A DNA stretch of 64,000 nucleotides, from the NCBI GenBank assembly GCA_021821945.1, contig JAJZTF010000009.1:1-64000 (forward strand). The letters are read 5' to 3'. Shown here piece by piece: positions 52,537 to 60,656 of this stretch. The translations under genes were made by a program, and so were the position numbers. The stretch's first letter is position 1; every line of letters starts with the position of its first letter. The stretch comes from Pseudomonadota bacterium. Its GTDB lineage: Bacteria > Pseudomonadota > Gammaproteobacteria > Burkholderiales > Gallionellaceae. Under the pieces are notes generated by a model. It made no database searches. It was not told the DNA's origin and saw only the letters and a list, made by a program, of their open reading frames with translations.

Positions 52537-54830
52537 GGCTTTGCGAAAATGGCTGAGTAGACGAGCGCGAGGATGACGCCGGGGGCAACCGTTGCGCCTA
52601 TCGCCTGCAGTATCGAGACGCCTGAGAATGCAAGCAACCCGAATCCTGCAACCGCGGTCAGGTTGGCAAACAGCATCGACACCAGCGTCCTGGGGGTGCA
52701 TTGGGAAATCCCTGACTCCCCGCGATCGAAGAAGAGCGCATAGTTGGAGCCCACTGCTACGACCAGAAGCAGGCCCACGAGGTGCATGATGATCAGCTGC
52801 TGGTGAAAAAATGCAAGGGCTGCGGTCACGGTGATCACGGATGCTGCAAGGGGAAGGACAATGTAGAAAACGCGCACCCAGGAGCGCAATGCGATGAGCA
52901 GCAGCAGGACGATCAGCGACGTCCCGGATGCTGACAGCATGATGGCTTCATGAAGGTAACCCGAATAAAGATGATCGGACTCCGCCTTCATGTCGATGAG
53001 GAGCACGTCATTCAATCCGGAAAGCGCATTCCTGATGGCCAGTGCATCGATTTCCTTGTCCTCAGGAGCCTTAAGCGGAAGCAATGCGCTCGTGCGCCCG
53101 GCATGCCGGATGAGCAGGGCATCCAGTGCCATGGACATCGACGTGCGATTAAGATCGGCTCTTTGCAAAAGAGACTGGTGTTTTGCGGCCCCTACGTCGG
53201 CCAGAAAGGGGGCGAAGCGTTCTGCCTTGACGGGCAGGCCTTCTACCGCCTGTGTAAGGCGGGATGCCAGCGTTGCCGGATCGGGCAGGCTGTCCTGGCG
53301 CATGCGCTGTGTCCTGAGGCTGGGCAGGTAGCGGCTTGGACTCTCAAATCCCGAAATTGCGCCGAGCCCGACCTGCCTTTGCAGTATTTCTGAAGCGCGC
53401 TCAGCCCTCTGCAATGCGAACTCCTGATCCTTGCCGGTGACGACCACCATGTAGCGCACGTCGGGTGCGCCGATGTCCGAGCGCAGCGATGCATCGAGCG
53501 CGACATCCGCCTGCGATACCGGACTTAGCGAGGATATCTTCTCGTTCCAGAGATCGTTTCGGTGCATGAAAAGCACGATGCAGGCGGCAAGGAGCAGCAT
53601 GGATGCGGGCCATTTCGCCTTTCCTGCGAGCCTGACCATGCGTGAGAGCATGTCGCCGATGGCAGATACGTCGCGGATGCGAAATCCGGAAGGAGTCAGG
53701 GAAGGCAAGACGAAACGGGTTGTCAGGGCGGCAGCGACGAGGCCCGAGATCGCATAGAGTCCCAGCTGTGCCAGGCCCGGAAATCCCGAGAACATCAGTG
53801 TTGCAAAACCGGCAATCGAAGTCAGCACGCCCAGGCGAACGGTGGGCCAGAAGCGTCTTGTCCATTCCTCCCTGTCAGGCCCGGATTGCACGAAGAGGTA
53901 GATCGAGTAATCCACGGCCTCGCCTATGAGCGCCGTGCCAAAGCCCAGCGTGATGCCGTGCACCGTGCCAAAAGCCAGGCTGACCGCCGCGATGCCGGCA
54001 AGCGCGCCGCTGATGATGGGGAGGAAACTTAAAACCAGCGCGACGAATGAGCGGTAGACCAGCAGCAGCAGAATGGCGATGAGGGATATGCTGATGGCGG
54101 AGAGCAGGCTCACTTCGCTCTTTATGGTTTCGCGCGAGTTGACCGAGAAAACCCCGGGGCCCGCCATCAATAGCCTCATGCCGGAAACATGCGCCTGATC
54201 GAATGCCTGGCGTATTGCCGCCATCGCGCGCTGTTGCGCATCGGTATCCGAACCCGATGCGCGGGTCTCGACCATCATCAGCGCTCTCGTGCCGTCTCTG
54301 GATGCCCATGCGCCATCCAGCATCATGGGGCTGCTTTCCATCTGGTCAAGCAGCCTTGCCATCTCGCCTGTCGCATCGCGCGGCAGCAGCGACTTGAAGA
54401 GCAGCCCCGCTGGCGATGCGATGAGGTCTATGCTTTCGCTCAATGCTTCGTGCAGCCCCGGGACTTCAAAGCGGGAAGGCGTGACCGCAGGGCTTAGAAG
54501 ATAACGGTGGTCGAAAAGATAGGCTCTGTCGCGTTCCCCGTTGATGTCTTCGCCATTGTTCACGCTTGCAAATTGCGGGTCCGCCCGCAGTTTTCCTGCG
54601 ATCAGCCTGGACAGCGCTGCGCGCCTTTCCGCGCTGTCCCCTTCTATGCCGACTAAAATCAGGCGGGAAGCCAGTCCGTCTTGGATCTGTTCGAGCAGAA
54701 CCTGCTGGGCTGGGGTCGGGTTGCGCGGCAGGAAGGCGGAAAGGTCGGCGGTGAACCGGCTGTGTATGATCGTGAAGACTGAGGCTGTGATGAAGGCAAG
54801 CCACAGGAGTAATCCCTTCTGGATTTTCAC
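52533..54830 (-). CDS. MMPL/RND-family exporter of the pigment cluster
   Basis: The 765-residue exporter has two MMPL halves, each with one helix, a periplasmic loop and five helices (about 1-400 and 405-765). Visible segments are GFGTALIGEAVDYSIYLFVQ and VVAVGSNYALFFDRGES. It is expected to move the polyene lipid towards the outer membrane with the LolA-like protein. I chose a GTG start (VKIQKGLLLWLAF), because GTGA forms a 4-nt overlap with the LolA-like stop and places the first helix at the N-terminus. The track ORF starts 51 codons earlier inside the previous gene. Confidence 0.88.
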   Translation of the reverse strand: MKIQKGLLLWLAFITASVFTIIHSRFTADLSAFLPRNPTPAQQVLLEQIQDGLASRLILVGIEGDSAERRAALSRLIAGKLRADPQFASVNNGEDINGERDRAYLFDHRYLLSPAVTPSRFEVPGLHEALSESIDLIASPAGLLFKSLLPRDATGEMARLLDQMESSPMMLDGAWASRDGTRALMMVETRASGSDTDAQQRAMAAIRQAFDQAHVSGMRLLMAGPGVFSVNSRETIKSEVSLLSAISISLIAILLLLVYRSFVALVLSFLPIISGALAGIAAVSLAFGTVHGITLGFGTALIGEAVDYSIYLFVQSGPDREEWTRRFWPTVRLGVLTSIAGFATLMFSGFPGLAQLGLYAISGLVAAALTTRFVLPSLTPSGFRIRDVSAIGDMLSRMVRLAGKAKWPASMLLLAACIVLFMHRNDLWNEKISSLSPVSQADVALDASLRSDIGAPDVRYMVVVTGKDQEFALQRAERASEILQRQVGLGAISGFESPSRYLPSLRTQRMRQDSLPDPATLASRLTQAVEGLPVKAERFAPFLADVGAAKHQSLLQRADLNRTSMSMALDALLIRHAGRTSALLPLKAPEDKEIDALAIRNALSGLNDVLLIDMKAESDHLYSGYLHEAIMLSASGTSLIVLLLLIALRSWVRVFYIVLPLAASVITVTAALAFFHQQLIIMHLVGLLLVVAVGSNYALFFDRGESGISQCTPRTLVSMLFANLTAVAGFGLLAFSGVSILQAIGATVAPGVILALVYSAIFAKP

Positions 54831-55405
54831 GGCTTTGTCAGTCTCTCGATGGTCATGACTGAGCTGTCGCCATCCGCCTGGAGGATTTCGATGCTGCTTA
54901 GCGCATCCCTTTCCCCTTTGATGCGGATTTGTCTCGCCACCTTCTGCATTTTCGGTTCCACGGGCAAAAGGATCAGCATCCATTGGTCGGGCGTGCCCGT
55001 GAGGCTGGCCCTGTAGTTTTTCTCGAGCGCATCCCGATCTCCGGAAAGCGTGCCGCGTATGCTGTCGATGAAGGCTGCGATTTCCGGATATTTCTGAAGT
55101 TGCAGGCGATGCATTTGCCCGTTGCGCTCCATGATGAGGCTGTCCTTGTCGACTGTCAGCGATTCAGGCCTGGGCTTCAGCGTGCGCTTTTCAAGATGAC
55201 TGGGCGCGACATAGTACAGTTCTCCGGAGGATTCCACGGGCTTGTCCAGCATCGCGATGGACTTGATTTCGGTGAATCTTGCATGGTCGCTTCGCACAGC
55301 CGCAAGCGCATGCATCAGCGAGTCGAGATTCCATTCCGATGCGCGGGTTAGCTCAGGCGCCATCGCCAGGGCCGCAAGAATCAGGAAGATGGCGGTCTTC
55401 ATCAT
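54827..55405 (-). CDS. LolA-like periplasmic carrier protein of the pigment cluster
   Basis: The 192-residue protein has a signal peptide (ending near LTRASEW) and LolA-like beta-rich sequence (HARFTEIKSIAMLDKPVESSGELYYVAPSHLEKRTL). Aryl-polyene clusters encode a LolA-related protein next to the MMPL exporter; it probably ferries the lipid-linked pigment across the periplasm. It has 4-nt overlaps on both sides. Confidence 0.82.
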   Translation of the reverse strand: MMKTAIFLILAALAMAPELTRASEWNLDSLMHALAAVRSDHARFTEIKSIAMLDKPVESSGELYYVAPSHLEKRTLKPRPESLTVDKDSLIMERNGQMHRLQLQKYPEIAAFIDSIRGTLSGDRDALEKNYRASLTGTPDQWMLILLPVEPKMQKVARQIRIKGERDALSSIEILQADGDSSVMTIERLTKP

Positions 55406-56310
55406 TCTTGCGGATCCTGCCAGAAGTCGAAAAAATTGAACCAGTTGTAGGGCGCGCGCTTGCAGTACCGGTCGAGCAGTCCGGCATAGCGAGAGATGGC
55501 GTCCTTTATCGCCTGATCCCTTTCGTCTGGCTGGACCGCAGAAAAGTCTGCGAGGCGATCGAAATGAATCGCATACCGGTTTCCGCCAAGATACAGCCCG
55601 GTCATGAAGATCACGGGGCGCTTTAGGAGTGCGGCCATGCGGAAGGGGCCGGTGGGGAGCATTGCCGTCCGGCCAAGGATTTCGACCGGGAGCCTTGTTT
55701 CATTCCCGGGCGTGCGGTCTGCCAGCACGCCCACTGCATAGCCATCCTTGAGCCTGGCTTCGACCTTGAGCATCGCATCGAGATTGCCAAGCCCGATGAT
55801 CTCCTGATCGGATTGCGGGTTGATCGACAAAAGCGCTTCATTGATCTTGCGCGCGTTGGCTTCATGCATCAGCATCGCGACGCGCAGCCCGGCGTTCTGC
55901 TTTCCGACCGCACTGATCGCCTCGAAGCTGCCAAGATGCGCGCCCATCATGAAAAGGCCCACGCCTTGTTCGAGAAGATGCTCGCCGTGGATTTCAAATT
56001 CAAACGGGTCGAAGCGGCGATTGATCAGGTACGCCCGGTCGTGGATGGTGGATGCAAAACAGAAGAAATGCCTGTAGAGGTCCGTCCACCGAACCTGGCG
56101 CCCCAGCGCCCGTTCGAGATAGGAGCGGGATGAGAGGCGGCTTTCTGGCGAAGAAAGCAAAAAATATGCGGTGATGGGGTGGAGCGCGATGCGGGTAGCC
56201 TTCCTGCCGAACTTGAGCGAGCACCAGGTCATGAAGCGCAGCAGGGGAAGGCTGCCGCGTTCTGGCGTTGTGGCCCAGCTCGACTGGTCTGCGGAAGGGT
56301 GGGTGGTCAT
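55402..56310 (-). CDS. LpxL/HtrB-like lysophospholipid acyltransferase of the pigment cluster
   Basis: The 302-residue protein resembles lipid A late acyltransferases (LpxL/LpxM). It has the HX4E catalytic motif in GAHLGSFEAISAVG, GYAVGVLADRTPGN and PTGPFRMAALLKRPVI. In aryl-polyene clusters this enzyme probably transfers the polyene or a fatty acyl group to the lipid carrier. It has 4-nt overlaps with both neighbours. Confidence 0.88.
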   Translation of the reverse strand: MTTHPSADQSSWATTPERGSLPLLRFMTWCSLKFGRKATRIALHPITAYFLLSSPESRLSSRSYLERALGRQVRWTDLYRHFFCFASTIHDRAYLINRRFDPFEFEIHGEHLLEQGVGLFMMGAHLGSFEAISAVGKQNAGLRVAMLMHEANARKINEALLSINPQSDQEIIGLGNLDAMLKVEARLKDGYAVGVLADRTPGNETRLPVEILGRTAMLPTGPFRMAALLKRPVIFMTGLYLGGNRYAIHFDRLADFSAVQPDERDQAIKDAISRYAGLLDRYCKRAPYNWFNFFDFWQDPQE

Positions 56311-57893
56311 GATTTTTGCGAGAGGCTGCCGCTGGCTATTTTTCTTGAGCCTGATGTGATGTCGAAGAGCATCCTGCCATCGGGCAGCGTTTTATGCTGA
56401 AAATGCAGCCGGTCTCCAGGTCCTGCGGGGCTTGTGAACTTGACCGAACTGATTTCATAGCGATCGGGCGATATGCCGTCCGCGATGCGCATTAGCGCTT
56501 CTTCCAGCAGCACGACACCGGGAAGCACGGGATGCCCGGGGAAGTGTCCGGAAAAGGCGGGATGATTCTTCGGGACTGTCCAGGTGTGGCGATCCCCAAA
56601 CAGCGCCTTCAGCGCGGAATGGGGCAGCTTGCCCGTGCTGTTGCGCGGCAGCGCATCGACAAACAGCAATGGCCTTGGCAGGAAGACCGGATCGAGATGT
56701 TCCCTGAGCGCGGCAAACAGCGTTTCCGGTTGCACCCCGGGGGCTACGACGGCTGCAGCAAGCCTCGTGACATCGCTCGTCTCTTCCGGCATGTGGAATG
56801 CGCCGTCCAGGACGCCTGGCAGGGAGTTCAACAGATGGTTGAGTCCCGACAGGGAGTGGCGCTTGCCAGCAATGTTGATCATGTCTGCCATGCGTCCGTG
56901 CAGCAGAAAAAGATCTTCTGAAAGGGGCTCTATCACATCGTTCATCACGACGGGCGGATCGATATGCGGGCCGGATGCACTCAATCCGTTGTTCTCATTG
57001 ACCCATCTGATGCCGGGGAAAAGCTGCCATGCGGGTCCGCTGGTCGGCCTTCTGCTTGCGATCTGCCCTGTTTCTGTGGAACCGTAGATTTCAGTCAGTG
57101 GACAATTCAAGTTTGCCTCGATTTCCCGGGCGAGCTCAACGGCAAGCGGGGCTGTCGCGGACATCACATGGTGCAGCGCTGGCACAACGAGTCCCGAGTT
57201 CAGCAGGGTGCGCAGATGCAATGGGGAGGAGATCAGCACGCGGGGGGCGGGCACGCGGGACAGGACATCGCAGATGTCGGCCGGAAAGAAGGGCTGCGCA
57301 TGACTCAATGCAAATCCGTTGCACCATGCCATCAGCAGGGTCGATTCGAAGCCGTACATGTGCTGAGGCGGCACGGTTGCGATCAGAACCGAGCCTTCGG
57401 GGGCGCCGAGTCGCTGCGCTTCCGCGCGTACGCTCTCTGCCAGCGCTCCCCATGTTTTCCGATGGGGTTGGGGGATGCCGGTCGAGCCGGAGGTGAAAAC
57501 GATGGCGATCTCTTGTTCGCTACGGATTTGCGGAATCGCGATCTCGTCAGCCGGGGCTTCCAGCATGGCCGGGTAATCGAGTCTCGACAGGCCTTCCGAG
57601 GATTGCCGGTTGTCCGTGAGGCAAAATACGTCGGGCGCAAACTCCCTGACCTGGCGGATGACCTCGGGGGTCTGGGTCGGGGGAAGCAGGCTGGTTTTGC
57701 CGCTCAATATGGCGGCCGCCAGTCCCACGCTGAAACGGTAGCGGTCGCTGCAAAGATTGAGCATGTGCCTGCCTTCGGGCAGCTGCCCGGCGAGCTGATG
57801 CGCCTCTGAAAGGAATTGCTGCCTCGTAACCGGCCCATCGGCGCAAAAGGCGACGATGCTTCCGGCGTGAGGATGGGATATCAGCGGGCTCAT
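56307..57893 (-). CDS. Acyl/aryl-ACP ligase fused to a FabZ-like dehydratase (ApeH-ApeI fusion)
   Basis: The 528-residue protein has an adenylating ligase domain (about 1-430) with the P-loop FTSGSTGIPQPHRKTW, the segment EIYGSTETGQIA and the C-terminal catalytic lysine in LPRNSTGKLPHSAL. A hotdog dehydratase of about 90 residues follows (NHPAFSGHFPGHPVLPGVVLLEEALMRI). In the E. coli aryl-polyene cluster these functions are separate proteins (ApeH, ApeI), so a fusion would couple activation of 3-hydroxybenzoate with a dehydration step. There is no frameshift between the domains. It overlaps both neighbours by 4 nt. Confidence 0.85.
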   Translation of the reverse strand: MSPLISHPHAGSIVAFCADGPVTRQQFLSEAHQLAGQLPEGRHMLNLCSDRYRFSVGLAAAILSGKTSLLPPTQTPEVIRQVREFAPDVFCLTDNRQSSEGLSRLDYPAMLEAPADEIAIPQIRSEQEIAIVFTSGSTGIPQPHRKTWGALAESVRAEAQRLGAPEGSVLIATVPPQHMYGFESTLLMAWCNGFALSHAQPFFPADICDVLSRVPAPRVLISSPLHLRTLLNSGLVVPALHHVMSATAPLAVELAREIEANLNCPLTEIYGSTETGQIASRRPTSGPAWQLFPGIRWVNENNGLSASGPHIDPPVVMNDVIEPLSEDLFLLHGRMADMINIAGKRHSLSGLNHLLNSLPGVLDGAFHMPEETSDVTRLAAAVVAPGVQPETLFAALREHLDPVFLPRPLLFVDALPRNSTGKLPHSALKALFGDRHTWTVPKNHPAFSGHFPGHPVLPGVVLLEEALMRIADGISPDRYEISSVKFTSPAGPGDRLHFQHKTLPDGRMLFDITSGSRKIASGSLSQKS

Positions 57894-58504
57894 GAACGGG
57901 CCTTTCTGAACGCCCTCAATTCATCCAGGATGCGCGCATCCTGTGCGTCGGGCAACATGCTTTTGCGCACCCGGTGTTCGACGAGGAACATCAGCGCGAT
58001 CAGGGGGAGCGTCAGGAAGTTGGCAAACACCGACCAGACGGAAAGCGGAGCAAGAAAGTAGAGGAGGGCTGAAACCATGGCCATGAAACCGAAGAACGCT
58101 GTCCAGGCGATGGTCGCGTTGCGTGCGTAAGTTTCATGCTGTCTGGTCAGGGGGGCATGAGTTGCTTCGGCGAAACGCACGCAGAGCGGCTTTTGCCCGC
58201 CTGCCAGCGTGCGGCCGAAGGCAAAAAACAGGGCGAGCTGCATGCCCATGTCCTGCAGCCAGTTTATCAGGCCGAAGTGGGATGCGATCGCATGCCATTG
58301 GCTGTATGCGATCAGGCATGAGATTGCCAGCGCCGGGAGCATCAGGAAGCGCATCGAGGAATTCCAGGCCATGAGGAAGGCGAAAAAAGCCAGCGGTGCA
58401 AGCGCTGCAAGCGTGCCGAGGTTGCCGTCCTTGGACATCGTGTTGGTGTAATGCGCAAGCAGCGCATAGCCGGCTATTGCGATTGCAATGCCTGCCGGTC
58501 GCAT
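57890..58504 (-). CDS. COG4648-like integral membrane protein of the pigment cluster (ApeG-like)
   Basis: The 204-residue protein has about six helices (MRPAGIAIAIAGYALLAHY, LGTLAALAPLAFFAFLMAW, FLMLPALAISCLIAYSQW and others). A conserved-looking loop KPLCVRFAEATHAPLTRQHETYARN precedes the last helices. Genes of this kind accompany the ACP and ligase in aryl-polyene clusters; molecular function is unknown. I chose the ATG at 58504 just after the ACP stop rather than the longer track start inside the ACP gene. Confidence 0.8.
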   Translation of the reverse strand: MRPAGIAIAIAGYALLAHYTNTMSKDGNLGTLAALAPLAFFAFLMAWNSSMRFLMLPALAISCLIAYSQWHAIASHFGLINWLQDMGMQLALFFAFGRTLAGGQKPLCVRFAEATHAPLTRQHETYARNATIAWTAFFGFMAMVSALLYFLAPLSVWSVFANFLTLPLIALMFLVEHRVRKSMLPDAQDARILDELRAFRKARS

Positions 58505-58508
58505 GGCT

Positions 58509-58781
58509 TCAAAGCGTCCTGTGCGCTGCAATATGGGTGCAAAGGCTGCGCAGCGACCCGAAGATCTGCTGGTTGTCCGCGCCATCGCTGCGCAGCTGCA
58601 ATCCGTAACGCTTGGAGAGGGTCAGCGAGATTTCGAGTATGTCTATGGAATCAAGTCCCAGCCCGTCGCCATAAAGCGGGGCGTCCGGGGAGATTTGATC
58701 TGCGGTGATTTCGAGATTCAGGCATTCGACCATCAATTGGGCGACTTCCTTCTGTAACGCGCTGTTTTGATTATCTTGCAT
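58509..58781 (-). CDS. Acyl carrier protein of the pigment cluster
   Basis: The 90-residue ACP has the phosphopantetheine attachment motif DGLGLDSIDILEIS with the modified Ser at residue 45 and the usual four-helix pattern. It is the first gene of the eleven-gene operon. Studied aryl-polyene systems have two ACPs (ApeE, ApeF); only this one is found here. No strong ribosome binding site is seen before its ATG. Confidence 0.92.
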   Translation of the reverse strand: MQDNQNSALQKEVAQLMVECLNLEITADQISPDAPLYGDGLGLDSIDILEISLTLSKRYGLQLRSDGADNQQIFGSLRSLCTHIAAHRTL

Positions 58782-58800
58782 GATGCATCAATGGAATTTC

Positions 58801-58826
58801 AAAAGCGGCAGGCCTGCACCTGCCCG
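58801..58826 (-). promoter_or_regulatory. Hairpin in the pigment operon leader (attenuator-like)
   Basis: On the minus strand GGCAGG-TGCAGG-CCTGCC is followed by GCTTTTG, between the predicted transcription start and the ACP ATG. It could work as a weak attenuator or stabilising leader stem. Confidence 0.35.
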
Positions 58827-58832
58827 TTCCGA

Positions 58833-58861
58833 ATACTACGCAACACCCGAAGATATTGCAA
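58833..58861 (-). promoter_or_regulatory. Promoter of the aryl-polyene-like operon
   Basis: On the minus strand TTGCAA and TAGTAT are separated by 17 nt, about 50 nt before the ACP start. This is the only good sigma-70 site found for the eleven-gene operon. Confidence 0.65.
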
Positions 58862-58877
58862 TGAGGGTGAAATTTTT

Positions 58878-58888
58878 ATTGTAACAAT
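58878..58888. promoter_or_regulatory. Small palindrome ATTGTAACAAT upstream of the operon promoter
   Basis: ATTGT-A-ACAAT lies 16 nt upstream of the predicted -35 in an AT-rich stretch between the pigment operon and the divergent small gene. It may be a regulator site; no family is assigned. Confidence 0.3.
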
Positions 58889-58990
58889 AGGAGCTTAGGA
58901 TTTCCGGATGGATATGGGAAGCACCAAACCCGATGCAACTTTATCTTCATCCGGTGGTCACATTCATGTTTTGAAGCGCGGGGAGGTATC

Positions 58991-59281
58991 ATGCCAAATC
59001 TTGTTGAACTCTATACATTCGACGGGCCGGTTTATGTCGATACCAGGGAGCTGGACAGCGGCATCACCAATCTGAAGGCATATACATGCGAAGGCCTGTG
59101 GTTCCCCGATGCGAGGGTGCAGCGTGAGAAGCTCTTTGCATCGCGGGACCTGGCGGAACAGAATTACAACCGCATCCTGGTCGATCTTTGCAACCGGTCG
59201 CGGCGCCATACCGACAGGCAGCCTGACGTGGGCATGATGCCGAGGATCAGGGAAGACAGCCCGCTCAGGGCCTTGCATTGA
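58991..59281 (+). CDS. Hypothetical 96-residue cytoplasmic protein
   Basis: A strong ribosome binding site (GGGAGG) precedes the ATG. The product (MPNLVELYTFDGPVYVDTRE, polar, no helix or signal) is of no family I recognise. It is divergent from the pigment operon and overlaps the convergent DUF3106 gene by 17 nt. Codon usage resembles the neighbours, so I think it is real. Confidence 0.55.
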   Translation: MPNLVELYTFDGPVYVDTRELDSGITNLKAYTCEGLWFPDARVQREKLFASRDLAEQNYNRILVDLCNRSRRHTDRQPDVGMMPRIREDSPLRALH

Positions 59282-59657
59282 CTTCGGGCACGCCGCTGGC
59301 GGGTTGCTGCATCGTTGCGGCGTGTTTTTGCTTTGCCTGCTCTTTGATCTTCTCGCGCTCTTCCTTGGGTATATGGCTGAAGGCGCGGTATTTTTCTCGT
59401 GCCGCCTGGCGCTGCTCGGGGGTCAGGCTGGCCCATCTGGCGAGCCTGTTAGAGAATCGCCTCTTCTGATCCGGGGTCAATTTGGGATACTGCTGGGCCA
59501 GATGGCGGAAGTTGTGCTGGGCCTTTTCAGGCAGGCTGCCCCACTGTGTCTGGATGGGGGCCAATGCCGCCTGTTCGGCCGGCGGAAGCGAGCTCCAGGG
59601 TTCGGCTGCTGCCAGGGGGGCGAAAAAGCAGAAAGCGGCGATGAATAGCGTTCTCAT
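59265..59657 (-). CDS. DUF3106 family periplasmic protein
   Basis: The 130-residue protein has a signal peptide (MRTLFIAAFCFFAPLAAA) and the DUF3106 pattern WSSLPPAEQAALAPIQTQW, FRHLAQQYPKLTPDQKRRF and LTPEQRQAAREKYRAF, followed by a basic, Gln-rich tail. Function is unknown; the helical LTPEQ-like repeats resemble Spy-type proteins. It is the third gene of sigma factor-DUF3619-DUF3106. Confidence 0.85.
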   Translation of the reverse strand: MRTLFIAAFCFFAPLAAAEPWSSLPPAEQAALAPIQTQWGSLPEKAQHNFRHLAQQYPKLTPDQKRRFSNRLARWASLTPEQRQAAREKYRAFSHIPKEEREKIKEQAKQKHAATMQQPASGVPEVNARP

Positions 59658-59660
59658 GCG

Positions 59661-60008
59661 TTATTTGTCGACATACGCGTCCATCGGCATGTCCCCGGTC
59701 AGTATGGCCAGATCCGGATTCTGGCGCTCCTGCAGGCTGTTCCAGAATACGGCGGTACCTGTGACAATCACCAGCAGCACGATGGCTGCCAGCACCCATT
59801 GGTGGGTTCGATGGGGAAGCAGATCGTGGGCTTTGTGGCCGAATCCGATGAGGGAGAATGCGGGATCGCTGGCGCGCTGCCGCTGCAGCGCGAGCGAGCG
59901 GCTTTCATCCAGCGCAGACACGATTTCTGCGTCCAGATGCTGGGCGCTTTGCGTGAGCAGGGCAGCGATCCGTCCGTGGTCGATGCGATTGTCTGGTTGA
60001 TTTGTCAT
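59661..60008 (-). CDS. DUF3619 family membrane protein (possible anti-sigma factor)
   Basis: The 115-residue protein has an N-terminal soluble helix region (HGRIAALLTQSAQHLDAEIVSALDESRSLAL), one transmembrane helix (WVLAAIVLLVIVTGTAVFW) and the end MPMDAYVDK typical of DUF3619. Its place directly after a sigma-factor gene (4-nt overlap) and its topology suggest an anti-sigma role; this is inference. Confidence 0.82.
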   Translation of the reverse strand: MTNQPDNRIDHGRIAALLTQSAQHLDAEIVSALDESRSLALQRQRASDPAFSLIGFGHKAHDLLPHRTHQWVLAAIVLLVIVTGTAVFWNSLQERQNPDLAILTGDMPMDAYVDK

Positions 60009-60574
60009 GATAGATTCACTCCTATTGCGGCGAGCATTGCTGACAATGCGTGGTTCGCCCGCGAACAGTGGGTTTTAACGCTGCCTTCCGTGCAGCCCAT
60101 TGCTTTTGCCGTTTCCGCCGTATCCAGTCCATCCCAGTAACGCAGCAGAAAGGCTTCGCGTTGACGTGCAGGCAGATTCTCCAGCGCCTCTTCTATTTTC
60201 GAGATGATCTGGTCTTGTTCCAGGGCTTTTTCAGGCATCAGGGGTACGCTCTGATTGTCGTTGTCCTGGAGCGTGTCCAGCGGATCGAATTCCTCTTCCT
60301 CGCGTTTTCCGGTGAATGCGGAAAACAGCGTGAACCAGTTGCCTCTGACCTTCTGGCGCCTGCAGTGATCGCGTATGGTATTTTGCAGGATGCGGTGGAA
60401 CAGCAGGGGCAGTTCTTCAGGTGGCTTGTCGCCATATTTCTCTGCCAGCTTGATCATCGCATCCTGCACGACATCGAGGGCTGCATGGCTGTCCTGCATC
60501 GCAAACATCGCGTGTTTGTATGCGCGACGCTCAATTCCGCCAAGAAAATCGTTCAGTTCGGCCTGGGTTGCCAG
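60005..60574 (-). CDS. RNA polymerase sigma-70 factor (RpoE/ECF-like, betaproteobacterial DUF3619-linked type)
   Basis: The 189-residue protein has sigma region 2 (ALDVVQDAMIKLAEKYGDKP) and region 4 (IEEALENLPARQREAFLLRYWDGLDTAETAKAMGCTEGSVKTHCSRAN). The start is uncertain: homologues begin as M-A-x-x-x-E-L-x-D-F-L, which here corresponds to a CTG codon (60572-60574 complement) placed 6 nt after GGAG. Upstream ATGs would add residues with no resemblance. It is divergent from ilvI. Confidence 0.85.
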   Translation of the reverse strand: MATQAELNDFLGGIERRAYKHAMFAMQDSHAALDVVQDAMIKLAEKYGDKPPEELPLLFHRILQNTIRDHCRRQKVRGNWFTLFSAFTGKREEEEFDPLDTLQDNDNQSVPLMPEKALEQDQIISKIEEALENLPARQREAFLLRYWDGLDTAETAKAMGCTEGSVKTHCSRANHALSAMLAAIGVNLS

Positions 60575-60656
60575 TTTTCTCTCCTTCGCTCCGGCAAATT
60601 CTAGCAAATTGCTGCAAATTCTGCCATGAACCATGCGGGTATGCATGGCGTGCGGG

